A stretch of DNA of 64,000 nt. Origin: Nocardioides acrostichi. Its GTDB lineage: Bacteria > Actinomycetota > Actinomycetes > Propionibacteriales > Nocardioidaceae. Shown piece by piece: positions 38,068-46,628 of the stretch (position 1 is the first letter of the stretch; every line of letters starts with the position of its first letter). Under the pieces are notes generated by a model that did no database searches, was not told the DNA's origin, and was given only the letters and a program-made list of their open reading frames with translations. The translations under genes were made by a program, and so were the position numbers. Location of the stretch: assembly GCF_015319165.1 (NCBI RefSeq), contig NZ_JADIVZ010000015.1, positions 1-64,000 of the forward strand, written 5' to 3'.

Positions 38068-39336
38068 ATGCCCGACCCGAGTGCCCCGCAGCCGTGCTGC
38101 GAGGAGATGGCACGGCTGACCCGGCGCGGGGTCCTGCGCGGGCTGGCCCTGGCCGGCGGCGCCGCGACCTTCGGCTCGGCCGTCGTCACCGCCGCTCCCG
38201 CCTCCGCCACCGAGGGGTCCAGCGGATCGGTGCTGGTCGTGCTCTCCATGCGCGGCGCCGCCGACGGGCTGTCGCTGGTCGTGCCGCACGGCGACCCGGT
38301 GTACTACGCGGCCCGCCCACGGATCGGTGTGCCACGCGAGCGCCTCATCGCCGCCGACGCCTTCTACGGCCTGCACCCGGCCCTGGCGCCGCTGCTGCCG
38401 CTGTGGAACGGCGGCCGTCTCGCCGCCGTGCACGCGACCGGACTGGCCGCGCCGAACCGCTCGCACTTCTCGGCCATGGAGGAGGTGGAGGACGCCAACC
38501 CGGGCTCGACGGTGCGCGAGGGCTGGCTGAACCGGGTCGTGGGCCTCACCCCCGGCGACTCCCCGCTGCAAGCGGTGCACATGGGTGAGACGCTTCCCTC
38601 GACCGCGCTCTTCGGCCCTGCGCCCACGTTCGCCACCCGCAGCGTCGACGACGTCAAGATCACCGGCCAGGACCAGTACGACACCGGTGGACGCCGCTCC
38701 TCGCTCGAGACACTGTGGTCTCGGCACTCCGGCACCGACGCCAAGGGACTGCTCGCTCGCGGTATGGGCGAGACGTTCAGCGCCGTCGACGGCTTCTCCC
38801 CGGCGCGAGCCGTGCCCGACACCTCCGGGTCCTACCCCCGCAGCGATCTCGCGCAGGCGCTGGCCGACGTCGCGCGCACCATCAAGGCCGACGTCGGCGT
38901 CGAGGTGTTCACGGTCGACCACGGCGACTGGGACATGCACTCCGGTCTCGGCACCTTGGAATGGGGCCGGATGGGCACCAACGCCGGTGAGTGGGCCGCG
39001 GCCATCGCCGCCTTCTTCGCCGACCTCGGGCGGGTGGCGGACCGCGTGACCCTGGTGACGATGAGCGAGTTCGGTCGCCGGGTGGCGGAGAACGACAACT
39101 ACGGGCTCGACCACGGCTACGGCAACGTGATGTTCGTGGCCGGTGCCGGGGTGGCCGGCGGCCGCTACTACGGCACCTTCCCAGGACTCGCCGCCACGTT
39201 GGACGCCGACCTGCTCGTCACCACCGACTACCGGCAGGTACTGGGCGAGATCGTGACACGGCGGTTCCCCGCCGCGTCACTCTCCCGCGTCTTCCCGGGG
39301 CTGTCCTACTCCCCGGTGGGGTTCATGGGAGCCTGA
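38068..39336 (+). CDS. DUF1501 domain protein, Tat-exported
   Basis: 422 residues. The N-terminus is a twin-arginine signal, ARLTRRGVLRGLALAGGAAT, ending near A-S-A-T-E. The mature part begins SVLVVLSMRGAADGLSLVVP, with GLHPALAPLLPLWNGGRLAA, D-H-G-D-W-D-M-H and MSEFGRRVAENDNYGLDHGY. These motifs belong to the DUF1501 branch of the alkaline-phosphatase/sulfatase superfamily. Function is unknown; metal binding by the Asp/His residues is likely. GAGAGGAG lies about 10 bases upstream of ATG 38068. It is paired with the DUF1800 protein. Confidence 0.9.
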   Translation: MPDPSAPQPCCEEMARLTRRGVLRGLALAGGAATFGSAVVTAAPASATEGSSGSVLVVLSMRGAADGLSLVVPHGDPVYYAARPRIGVPRERLIAADAFYGLHPALAPLLPLWNGGRLAAVHATGLAAPNRSHFSAMEEVEDANPGSTVREGWLNRVVGLTPGDSPLQAVHMGETLPSTALFGPAPTFATRSVDDVKITGQDQYDTGGRRSSLETLWSRHSGTDAKGLLARGMGETFSAVDGFSPARAVPDTSGSYPRSDLAQALADVARTIKADVGVEVFTVDHGDWDMHSGLGTLEWGRMGTNAGEWAAAIAAFFADLGRVADRVTLVTMSEFGRRVAENDNYGLDHGYGNVMFVAGAGVAGGRYYGTFPGLAATLDADLLVTTDYRQVLGEIVTRRFPAASLSRVFPGLSYSPVGFMGA

Positions 39337-39353
39337 GCCCTCGGGCGTGCGGC

Positions 39354-39809
39354 TCAGTCCTCCAGGTCGACGTTGCACTCCTCCTTGGCGTGCTCCTCGA
39401 TGTTCTGGAGGGCGTCTTGGTACTTGGAGTCGCTCAGCTCCTGACTGGCCGCCTCGAGCTCCTCGAGCTTGTCGGAGTCGATGGTGCTCGGGTCGAGATT
39501 GCTGAGGTCGCTCGTGTCGACCCCCGCGTCGTCGAGCGCCTCTTGGAACTTGTCGACGCCCTCGTTCAGGGTGTCCCAGTCATCGGCCACCTCGTCGGGG
39601 GCCTCGTCGCCGAGCTTCTCGAACGTGTCGAAGGCCTTGTCGATGTCGGCGTCGCTGGAGTCCAGCGAGTTCAGCGTGCTCTTGGACTCCTTGAGCTGGT
39701 CGCAATAGGCGTCGGTGGAGTTGCCGCAACCGGCCAGGCCCAGGCTGGCCGCGAGCAGGGTGGCCGAGAGGAGCGCGGCGGGACGGGTGGTGCGCGAGAG
39801 GATCGTCAT
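39354..39809 (-). CDS. Small acidic lipoprotein, unknown function
   Basis: 151 residues from ATG 39809. The lipobox is ASLGLAGC with Cys near 27. The mature protein is Asp/Glu/Ser-rich and helical (K-A-F-D-T-F-E-K-L-G-D-E-A, L-D-D-A-G-V-D-T-S-D-L), with three further Cys. No known catalytic motif is seen. It is probably attached to the outer face of the membrane. It is convergent with the DUF1501 gene 17 bases away; a short TGAGCC/GGCTCA stem lies across the two stops. The frame upstream to 39851 is not used. Confidence 0.75.
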   Translation of the reverse strand: MTILSRTTRPAALLSATLLAASLGLAGCGNSTDAYCDQLKESKSTLNSLDSSDADIDKAFDTFEKLGDEAPDEVADDWDTLNEGVDKFQEALDDAGVDTSDLSNLDPSTIDSDKLEELEAASQELSDSKYQDALQNIEEHAKEECNVDLED

Positions 39810-39878
39810 GCGAGCAGCATGCACTGTCCCAACCTGAGGAGACACCCCCACCCCTCAGTCCGATCTCAGGAGTTTACG

Positions 39879-40703
39879 TCAGCTGAGGACGTCCTTGCGT
39901 CCGAAGTGCCAGAAGGCCGCCGTCAGGAGGACGGTGGCGTAGAGCAGGGACCACAGGCATCCGGTGAGCACCTCTTCGACGTCGGGGTCGGGGCGCAGCA
40001 ACTGGCCCCACGCGAAGAGATAGTGCGTGGGGAGCGCCTGGCGCAGCGAACCCAGGGCACTGATGCTGTCGAGGATGCTCGAGAGCACCGTCGCGAGCAC
40101 GGCGCTGCCGACCGCTCCCAGTGGCGCGTCGGTGACGACGCCGACCAGGAAGGAGAGGCCCGCGACGAAGCCCAGCAGCACCCACAGCACGAGCACCGAG
40201 ACCAGCAGTCGCGGCGCGAAGGCCGACCAGTCCAGCCGCGCCCCCGTCGGGTCGCGGTAGCCGGCGCCCCCGTAGGCCACCAGGCCCACGAGCAGGGTCC
40301 AGGCGGCCAGCCCGACGAGGACGACGAGGCTGCTCGCTGCCGCGACGAACAGCTTGGCGCGCAGCAGCCGCCCACGCGGTACCGGCGCGGTGAGCAGGTA
40401 GCGCAGGGTGCCCCAGCTGGCCTCGGACGGCACGGCATCGCCGGCAACGAGCGCCACCACGACGGGCAGCAGGAAGCCAGCGCTCGCGTAGAGCGTGAAG
40501 ACCGTCAGGTTGGCCGCGCCCACCTGGGCCAGGTCGACGAACGTCGGCGCGGCGCCGGGATCGTCGTCCCCGAGAGCGAAGGCCCCGACGAGCAGGAGCG
40601 GCAGTGCAGCCAGCAGGGCGGCCGTGACCCGGGTGCGCCGGCGGGTGAGCTGACGGCGCAGCTCGGCCCGCAGCGGCAGTGCTCGTCGTCTGGGGTCGGT
40701 CAT
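39879..40703 (-). CDS. ABC-2 type transporter permease
   Basis: 274 residues from ATG 40703 with about six membrane helices (VTAALLAALPLLLVGAFALG, TVFTLYASAGFLLPVVVALV, LVVLVGLAAWTLLVGLVAYG and others). The segment VPSEASWGTLRYLLTAPVPR matches the cytoplasmic loop of ABC-2 permeases (E-x-x-x-G-T-L-R). It overlaps the stop of the hydrolase/ATPase fusion by four bases, so that fusion is its ATPase partner. The substrate is unknown. The permease at 54658-55482 is similar in plan. Confidence 0.85.
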   Translation of the reverse strand: MTDPRRRALPLRAELRRQLTRRRTRVTAALLAALPLLLVGAFALGDDDPGAAPTFVDLAQVGAANLTVFTLYASAGFLLPVVVALVAGDAVPSEASWGTLRYLLTAPVPRGRLLRAKLFVAAASSLVVLVGLAAWTLLVGLVAYGGAGYRDPTGARLDWSAFAPRLLVSVLVLWVLLGFVAGLSFLVGVVTDAPLGAVGSAVLATVLSSILDSISALGSLRQALPTHYLFAWGQLLRPDPDVEEVLTGCLWSLLYATVLLTAAFWHFGRKDVLS

Positions 40704-43222
40704 CGCGTCACCTGCGCCGTCGGGTCGTCGCCCACCAGGCCCATGAAGATCTCCTCCAGATGCCGACGCGCCTCGCCGTCCCCGGCCACCAGCTCGTCCA
40801 CGGCGCCGGTGAGCACGACCCGGCCGCGGTGCATGACGACGACGTGTGTGCACGTCTGCTCCACCTCACCGAGCAGGTGGCTCGAGACGACGACGGTCCG
40901 GCCGGCGTCGGCATAGCGCTGGAGCACGCTGCGCAGGCCGCGGATCTGAGTCGGGTCGAGGCCGTTCGTGGGCTCGTCGAGCAGCAACAGCTCGGGCAGG
41001 CCGAGCATCGCCTGGGCGATGCCGAGGCGTTGACGCATACCGTGGCTGTAGGAGCGCACCGGCCGGTCGGCGGCGGCCCCGAGATCTGCGATCTGCAGGG
41101 CCTCCTCCAACCCGGCCTCGGCCACCGGCCGCCCGGTGGCGGCCCAGTACGCCGCCAGGTTGGCGCGGCCCGTGAGGTGTGGCAGATGCCCGGGGCCCTC
41201 GATGAGACACCCGACCTCCCGCAGGACGGGGGCACCGGGGGTGACCCGCTGCCCGAGCACCCGCACCTCGCCGCTGTCGCTGCGGATGAGTCCGACCAGC
41301 ATGCGCATCGTCGTGGTCTTGCCCGCTCCATTCGGCCCGAGCAGACCGAGCACCTGGCCGCGTTCGGCCCGCCAACTGACGCCGTCGACCGCACGGAATC
41401 CGTTGCGGTACTCCTTCACCAGCCCGTCGACCTCGAGCACCGCAGCGTTCCCGACCGGTACCGTGCCGGACCGGGCACGACGCCGCCCGACCAGCCCCGC
41501 AACCAGGGCCAGGAGCACGGCCAGGCCGAGTGCGACGAGAAGCGGCACCGGCACCGAGGGCCCACCGCCGACCGGCACGGTGCGCACGGTGGGCAGGGTC
41601 AGCGTGGAATCGGCGAGGCCCACTCGGTAGACCCGGGCGTCGTCCGGCACGGCGAAGCCGAGGTCGGTCGCGCTGACCACCACGCGCATCCGCTGCCCGG
41701 GCTCGAGCCGGTACGCCGACGCGGGCAGCGTCACCTCGACCCTCTGCGCGGCCCCCGGCACGATGCCCGACAGCCGCATCGGCGCGACGAGTTGCCGCGG
41801 CAGGCTCGCCCGCCCATCGGCGTCGACGATCCACGCCGACGCGAACAGCACGGCGTCGGTCGTGCTGGAGGTGATCGACAGCTGCACCGTGGGCGCGCCG
41901 GCGACGGTCATCGGGCTGCGCACGGGCTCGCTGTCGAAGGTGGCGCTCTGACCGGGCAGCGCCGCGAGCGCGAGCCCCTGGCCGGAGGCGGTGACGGCCT
42001 GACCCAGGAGCGGGCCGGTGCCGGGAATCGAGGTGATGGCCGCCGGTTCACCGCCGGCCGGGGCGAGCACCGGCTGGTCCCGGCCGCCGAGGCGCAGGCC
42101 GGTGAGGTCACGCTCGAAGTAGTCGGGCGCCTGGACCTCGTCCGGGTCTGTGGCGCCGAGGGCCGGTGCCGGTAGCGCGAGCCGGAACGCCGTGCCGGGG
42201 TCTGGCCCCCCGCGCAGATAGTGGTCGAACCAGTCCTCGGCGCCGGTGCCGGCACTCTGTCCGGTCAGCCCGGCGCCGCCGTCGTGGCCACCGTCGATCC
42301 AGCGCACGGCGACCGGGACGCCGGCGTCGGCGAGCGCCCGAGCCGTGCGATCGGCCTGGTCGAGACCGAACAAGGAGTCCTGCTCGCCCTGCACCAACAG
42401 CGTCGGGGCGGTGATGTCGTCGACCACGGACGCCGGCGACGATGCGCGCAGGTAGCGCCGCGCGGCGGCGTCGGCCCGGCCCGTGCGCGTGGCGCGCTGG
42501 AAGAGCCGGCACACGTCGGGGGCGAACCGGCCGCAGAGCAGGTCCTCGAGGCCGTCCGGGCTGCGCTCCTGCTTCGACGAGCCGCCGTCTCGCGCCGCCG
42601 CCGCGAGGGCGCCCTGGGTGAACAGCGAGGCCCACCACTGCTTGAACACGCCGTCGGGGAACAGCGCCTGCCCGAGGTCGTTCCAGGTGATTGCCGGCAC
42701 GATCGCGTCGACCCGGTCGTCGAGCCCCGCTGTGAGCAGCGCCAGGGCACCGCCGTAGGACGCGCCGGCGATGCCCACGACCGGATCGCCGGGCGCGTCC
42801 ATCTCGACGTCGTCGCGCTGGGCCAGCAGGTCGATCATCCGGCTGGCGTCGGCGACCTCGTAGTCCGGGCTGTCGAGATGGATCAGCCCGCCGGAGTCGC
42901 CGAAGCCGCGGGCGGTGTAGGTGAGCACGACGTAGCCGTCACCGGCGAGCTCGCGCGCCTGGTCGGTGAGGTCGTCCTTGCTGCCGCCGAACCCGTGCGC
43001 GAGCACGATCGCTGCGTGGCGCCCTGCGTCGTCGGCGGGGGCGAAGACTGAGGTGTCCAGGCTCACCGTGGTGCCGTCGACCTCCGGACCGACCAACACC
43101 TGCAGATCCTGCTCGTGCACGGAACCGGGGTCGTCGGCGCGGGCCGAGCCCGCCGGCACGACGAGAGCTCCCGCCACCAGACCCGCCGCGACCCATGCGG
43201 CGAAAGCTCGGGCGGCGCGCAT
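40700..43222 (-). CDS. Fusion: secreted CocE/X-Pro peptidase-like hydrolase + membrane helix + ABC ATPase
   Basis: 840 residues. A signal sequence (FAAWVAAGLVAGALVVPAGSARA) is followed by an alpha/beta hydrolase with AHGFGGSKDDL and the nucleophile GASYGG (Ser near 155). A beta-sandwich of X-Pro_dipeptidyl-peptidase/CocE C-terminal type spans about 350-545. One helix (PLLVALGLAVLLALVAGLVG, near 558-580) leads to a full ABC ATPase: GLLGPNGAGKTTTM (P-loop near 628-636), SYSHGMRQRLGIAQAM, LLLLDEPTNGLDP. This topology puts the hydrolase outside and the ATPase inside. It pairs with the permease directly downstream. Substrate and purpose are unknown. ATG at 43222 is chosen because it begins the signal peptide. 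Confidence 0.88.
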   Translation of the reverse strand: MRAARAFAAWVAAGLVAGALVVPAGSARADDPGSVHEQDLQVLVGPEVDGTTVSLDTSVFAPADDAGRHAAIVLAHGFGGSKDDLTDQARELAGDGYVVLTYTARGFGDSGGLIHLDSPDYEVADASRMIDLLAQRDDVEMDAPGDPVVGIAGASYGGALALLTAGLDDRVDAIVPAITWNDLGQALFPDGVFKQWWASLFTQGALAAAARDGGSSKQERSPDGLEDLLCGRFAPDVCRLFQRATRTGRADAAARRYLRASSPASVVDDITAPTLLVQGEQDSLFGLDQADRTARALADAGVPVAVRWIDGGHDGGAGLTGQSAGTGAEDWFDHYLRGGPDPGTAFRLALPAPALGATDPDEVQAPDYFERDLTGLRLGGRDQPVLAPAGGEPAAITSIPGTGPLLGQAVTASGQGLALAALPGQSATFDSEPVRSPMTVAGAPTVQLSITSSTTDAVLFASAWIVDADGRASLPRQLVAPMRLSGIVPGAAQRVEVTLPASAYRLEPGQRMRVVVSATDLGFAVPDDARVYRVGLADSTLTLPTVRTVPVGGGPSVPVPLLVALGLAVLLALVAGLVGRRRARSGTVPVGNAAVLEVDGLVKEYRNGFRAVDGVSWRAERGQVLGLLGPNGAGKTTTMRMLVGLIRSDSGEVRVLGQRVTPGAPVLREVGCLIEGPGHLPHLTGRANLAAYWAATGRPVAEAGLEEALQIADLGAAADRPVRSYSHGMRQRLGIAQAMLGLPELLLLDEPTNGLDPTQIRGLRSVLQRYADAGRTVVVSSHLLGEVEQTCTHVVVMHRGRVVLTGAVDELVAGDGEARRHLEEIFMGLVGDDPTAQVTR

Positions 43223-43274
43223 GCGGGTCAGTGTGACAGCCCCCCGGGCAGGGCCCGGCCCTGCGACCACCCCG

Positions 43275-44129
43275 TCAGGAGAGGAAGCCCAGCACGGCCT
43301 TCTCGAAGGCCTCCTTCGCCTCGATCATCACCCAGTGGCCGCAGTTGCCGAACACGTGCAACTGCGCATCGGGGATCATCCGCAGCGGCGCGAGGCTCAT
43401 GTCGGGCGGGCTGACGCGGTCGTCGAGGCCCCAGGTGAGCAGCACCGGGCACTGCACCTTGCCCATTCGCGCCCAGTACGGGGGCTCCTCGCTGGCAGCG
43501 AGGAACTGCTGCTGCATCGCGAAGGCAGCCGAGCCGTACATGTCGCGCGCAGTCTTGGCGGCGTCGGGGTGGGTGGCGGCCTCCCAGCGCTCCTCGATCA
43601 GTTCGTCGGTCACCACGCCCGGGTCGAAGACCATGGCGCGCAACCACCGCACCAGCTTGTCGCGGTCGGGTGCGTCGGCCATCTCCTGGAGCAACCGGAT
43701 GCCCTCGCTGGGGCTGGGGCTGAGCAGGTTCGGGCCCACGCCGCCGATGGTCACGAGCTTGCTGACCAGCTCCGGCTTGCGGATGGCGAGGTTGATCCCG
43801 ACGACCCCGCCCATCGAGTTGCCGATCATCGGGGCGCTCTCGAGCCCCAGGGCGCGCATGAACGTCACGACCGACTTGCCGGCCGACAGCACCGGGAACC
43901 CGCCGTCGGAGTCGCTGACCCCGAAGCCGGGGAACTCCACGATGTAGGTGTGGAAGTGCTCGGCGAAGGTGCCCACGTTGCCGCGGTAGTTGCGCCAGCC
44001 GGTGACACCCGGGCCGGATCCGTGCAGCAGGATCAGCGGGGGTGCGTCGGGCGAGCCCGCCTCGTGGTACCGGAGCACCCCCCAGTCGCACTCGAGCTCT
44101 CGCTTGCTGTCCTCGTAGTCCACGTGCAC
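43275..44129 (-). CDS. Alpha/beta hydrolase of the HsaD/BphD (C-C bond hydrolase) group
   Basis: 284 residues. The meta-cleavage-product hydrolase pattern is present: ILLHGSGPGVTGWRNYRGN, the nucleophile motif MIGNSMGGVVGINLAI (Ser105), the acid in WGLDDRVSP and the base in FGNCGHWVMIE. HsaD cleaves a ring-opened intermediate of steroid breakdown; BphD acts on biphenyl products. The KstR-type operator at 44151-44164 in its promoter favours a steroid link. No other steroid gene is in the window, so the exact substrate is open. GTG 44129 is the start; TAGGTT (44141-44136) is six bases upstream. Confidence 0.82.
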   Translation of the reverse strand: MHVDYEDSKRELECDWGVLRYHEAGSPDAPPLILLHGSGPGVTGWRNYRGNVGTFAEHFHTYIVEFPGFGVSDSDGGFPVLSAGKSVVTFMRALGLESAPMIGNSMGGVVGINLAIRKPELVSKLVTIGGVGPNLLSPSPSEGIRLLQEMADAPDRDKLVRWLRAMVFDPGVVTDELIEERWEAATHPDAAKTARDMYGSAAFAMQQQFLAASEEPPYWARMGKVQCPVLLTWGLDDRVSPPDMSLAPLRMIPDAQLHVFGNCGHWVMIEAKEAFEKAVLGFLS

Positions 44130-44135
44130 GAGCTC

Positions 44136-44164
44136 AACCTAGCGTTGATCTAGAACGTGTTCTA
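44136..44164 (-). promoter_or_regulatory. KstR-type operator over the promoter of the HsaD-like hydrolase
   Basis: TAGAACGTGTTCTA at 44151-44164 is a perfect 14-base palindrome and fits the KstR consensus T-N2-AAC-N2-GTT-N2-A exactly. KstR is the TetR-type repressor of cholesterol catabolism in mycobacteria. The -10 TAGGTT is at 44141-44136, and the operator covers the -35 position (17-base spacer). The site is squeezed between two co-directional genes. Confidence 0.72.
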
Positions 44165-44165
44165 C

Positions 44166-44573
44166 TCACCAGCCCGACAGGCGCACCGCGCCCTCGCGCA
44201 CCGAGGCGCGGGCGGTGCGGATCAGTTCGGCGAGGTCCAGGCCGTACACCGGTCCGTCGTAGGCGCCCAGGCGACCCACCCCGCGCTCGACCAGGCGCTC
44301 GGCCCCCACCGGGTTGCCACGCTCCAGATGGGTGAGGCCGACGCACAGTTGGGCCAGCCCCTGCCACAGCGGCCGCTCGGTGTCGGGGCAGTCCTTCCAC
44401 CGCGCCTCGAGCACCTCGTGTGCGGAGAACTGCCGGCCACGCTCGACCAGGGAACGCGCGGCCACGATCGTCTCGTGGGCCGGGAGCGGCTCCTCCGAGA
44501 CCGGTTCCACGCCGGCGCTGCCGTGGGGCAGCGGCCGCCCGAGCCGATCGCGCGGTCGCGTCTGCTGCTTCAC
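44166..44573 (-). CDS. DUF309 protein
   Basis: 135 residues. The DUF309 signature is RQFSAHEVLEARWKDCPDTE followed by R-P-L-W-Q-G-L-A-Q-L-C-V-G-L-T-H, a small all-helical fold with the H-E-x-L-E-x-x-W motif. Function is unknown. ATG at 44573 begins M-K-Q-Q-T-R-P. It lies eight bases downstream of the SDR stop on the same strand, so the two form an operon. Its stop is two bases from the KstR-type operator of the next gene. Confidence 0.85.
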   Translation of the reverse strand: MKQQTRPRDRLGRPLPHGSAGVEPVSEEPLPAHETIVAARSLVERGRQFSAHEVLEARWKDCPDTERPLWQGLAQLCVGLTHLERGNPVGAERLVERGVGRLGAYDGPVYGLDLAELIRTARASVREGAVRLSGW

Positions 44574-44580
44574 CGACAGC

Positions 44581-45318
44581 TCACCGCCCGCCAGCGACGC
44601 GGAGCGTCGTCGCGGTCACGTAGGCGGCCTCGTCGGAGGCCAGCCACGCGACGGCGTCGGCGATCTCGGACGCCGCACCCGCGCGGCCGAGCGGGATCTG
44701 CGGCGCCATCCGGGCCACGCGTCCGGGGTCACCGGTGGTGGCGTGCAGGTCGGTGTCGATCAGGCCAGGAGCCACCCCGACCACCCGGATGCCCTCCCCC
44801 GCGACCTCGAGTCCGAGTCCTCGCGTGAGGGTGTCGACGCCGGCCTTCGCGGCTGCGTAGTGCACGTACTCCCCCGGTGAGCCCAGCGTGGCTGCCCCCG
44901 AGGAGATGTTGACGATCACGCCGCCCTGGCCTCCGCGCGAACGCGACATCGACCGCACCGCCTGCTGGGCGACGAGCACGGCAGACGTCAGGTTGAGGTC
45001 GATGGTTCGGCGCACCTCCTCCGCCGGAGTGCCGGCCAGCGGGGCGAAGCGGTACGTGGCCCCGGCGTTGTTGACCACCACACGCAGCTGATCGCCCGCC
45101 ACGTCGGCGAACAGGTCGGCTACACCGGCGTCCGTGGTGAGGTCGGCGCGCACGAGGGTGCAGGTCACCCCCAGGGCTCGCACCCGTTCGGCGACGGCCT
45201 GCGCGGCGTCCTCGTCGGATCGATAGCCGAGGACGAGGTCGTGGCCGGCGCTGGCCAGTCGTTGGGCGACGGCTGCGCCGATGCCGCGTGTGCCGCCGGT
45301 GACGATCGCTGTGCTCAT
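44581..45318 (-). CDS. Short-chain dehydrogenase/reductase (SDR)
   Basis: 245 residues from ATG 45318. The Rossmann start is STAIVTGGTRGIGAAVAQRL, the N-N-A-G motif is VVVNNAGATYRF, and the catalytic Ser-Tyr-Lys appear in NISSGAATLGSP and YVHYAAAKAG. P-G-L-I-D-T-D-L follows. Arg/Tyr-Arg after the second strand (G-Y-R-S-D) suggests NADP(H) preference. It is a classical SDR like FabG; the substrate is unknown. It probably forms a two-gene operon with DUF309. Confidence 0.88.
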   Translation of the reverse strand: MSTAIVTGGTRGIGAAVAQRLASAGHDLVLGYRSDEDAAQAVAERVRALGVTCTLVRADLTTDAGVADLFADVAGDQLRVVVNNAGATYRFAPLAGTPAEEVRRTIDLNLTSAVLVAQQAVRSMSRSRGGQGGVIVNISSGAATLGSPGEYVHYAAAKAGVDTLTRGLGLEVAGEGIRVVGVAPGLIDTDLHATTGDPGRVARMAPQIPLGRAGAASEIADAVAWLASDEAAYVTATTLRVAGGR

Positions 45319-45397
45319 GCCACGACCCTGCCATGCGTACTCGGCCGTGATCGCAGGCCCCCGAGCGCAGTGCCCGGCGGGGAGGGCGACTCGCCCT

Positions 45398-46600
45398 TCA
45401 CGGCTCGATGCGCAGCGCCCTGAACCCGATGTCGACGCCCTCATCCGCGTACATCGCACCCGCTCGGCGCAGCCGCTCGCGGGTGAGCTGGGCGATCGAG
45501 GTGTAGCCGGCCTCCGCGGCGGCCGAGCGGGGCGACGGCGGCTCGTCGAGCTGCACCAGGACGAACCGGCGGGTTCCACCGTCGGCCGCGTTCGCCGCCA
45601 TCACCGCATGCCCCGTCGTGCCACTGCCGGCGAAGAAGTCGAGGACGAGCGCGCCCGGTTCGGTGGCCGTGAACATCTCCAGCAGCCGCTCGACGAGGGC
45701 GACCGGCTTCGGTGCCTCGAAGTACGCGCCGCCGAGGAGCGCGGTCAGCCGCCGAGAGGCCGTCGAGGTGTAGCCGATGTCGTCCCACCACGAGGTCACG
45801 GTGCGCCGCCGTGCCTGCGCCTGGCTGAGGAAGTACTTCTGCTGGAGCCCGCGTGCGGTCGCCACGACCAGGCCGTCGTCGTGCTTGCGCTGCATCGTCT
45901 CTCGTGAGTAGCGCCAGTGCCCCTCCACCCCGAGGAAGGCATAGAACGGGTTGCGCTTGCGCGCACCGCCCGGCCCGTCGAGCGGCACCCCGCGCCACGG
46001 GCCGCGAGGGTCGTCGTCGGGGTTGGCGAAGCCCTCCAGGTCGGGCGCCAGACCGATGCTGGAGCGTCGGGTGGCCAGCAGCTCGAGATCGCGGGCGTAG
46101 AGCAGCAGGTGGTGATGGCTGCGTGAGACGATCCGGTCGTTCGAGACCGAGGCTCGCGCCTTGTGCACCACGTGGGCGAGGAGGTTGCGCTCCCCCATCA
46201 CCTCGTCGAGCAGCAAGCGCAGGTGCCCCACCTCGGTGTCGTCGATCGACACCGCGATCACGCCGTCGGCCGCCAGCGTCTCGCGGGCCACGAGCAGCCT
46301 CGGGTACATCATCGAGAGCCAGTCGGCGTGCGACACGTCGTCGCGGTAGACCAGGTCGCGCCCGGTGTTGTAGGGCGGGTCGATGTAGGCGAGCCGCACC
46401 CGCCCGCCGAGCTCGGGGGCCAGGAGCACGAGAGCCGCCAGGTTGTCGCCCTCGACGACGACGTTGCACGTCGTGGCGGCATCGACGGACTCCTCCGGCA
46501 GGTGCACGAGCTCACCGAGCACCGGCTCCTCGGCGCGTGCGGCGGCATCCTGCTTGCCCGGCCACTCCAGACTCGGCCCGCCGGCCCCCTGCGCTCGCAC
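45398..46600 (-). CDS. Solitary beta-class DNA (adenine-type) methyltransferase
   Basis: 400 residues. Catalytic motif IV AYIDPPYNTGRD (D-P-P-Y near 74-77) precedes the AdoMet motif I LDFFAGSGTTGHAV (near 320), the order of beta-class N6-adenine or N4-cytosine methyltransferases of the type III Mod kind. The region between holds the target-recognition part. At 400 residues it is shorter than typical type III Mod (about 600). No restriction gene lies nearby, so it is an orphan. GTG 46600 is chosen: TACGGT lies six bases upstream. The frame upstream to 46630 would run into the divergent DUF1330 promoter. Confidence 0.87.
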   Translation of the reverse strand: MRAQGAGGPSLEWPGKQDAAARAEEPVLGELVHLPEESVDAATTCNVVVEGDNLAALVLLAPELGGRVRLAYIDPPYNTGRDLVYRDDVSHADWLSMMYPRLLVARETLAADGVIAVSIDDTEVGHLRLLLDEVMGERNLLAHVVHKARASVSNDRIVSRSHHHLLLYARDLELLATRRSSIGLAPDLEGFANPDDDPRGPWRGVPLDGPGGARKRNPFYAFLGVEGHWRYSRETMQRKHDDGLVVATARGLQQKYFLSQAQARRRTVTSWWDDIGYTSTASRRLTALLGGAYFEAPKPVALVERLLEMFTATEPGALVLDFFAGSGTTGHAVMAANAADGGTRRFVLVQLDEPPSPRSAAAEAGYTSIAQLTRERLRRAGAMYADEGVDIGFRALRIEP

Positions 46601-46628
46601 GCACCGACCGTAGCGGGAGGATGCCGCC

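Noticed and set aside
43248..43264. Palindrome GCAGGGCC-C-GGCCCTGC between the HsaD-like and fusion genes
   Set aside because: A one-base centre makes a poor RNA hairpin and GC-rich palindromes are frequent here. It may be an operator, but nothing else supports it.
44154..44163. GAACGTGTTC read as an SOS box
   Set aside because: The spacing is N2, not N4. The full 14-base palindrome fits KstR much better.
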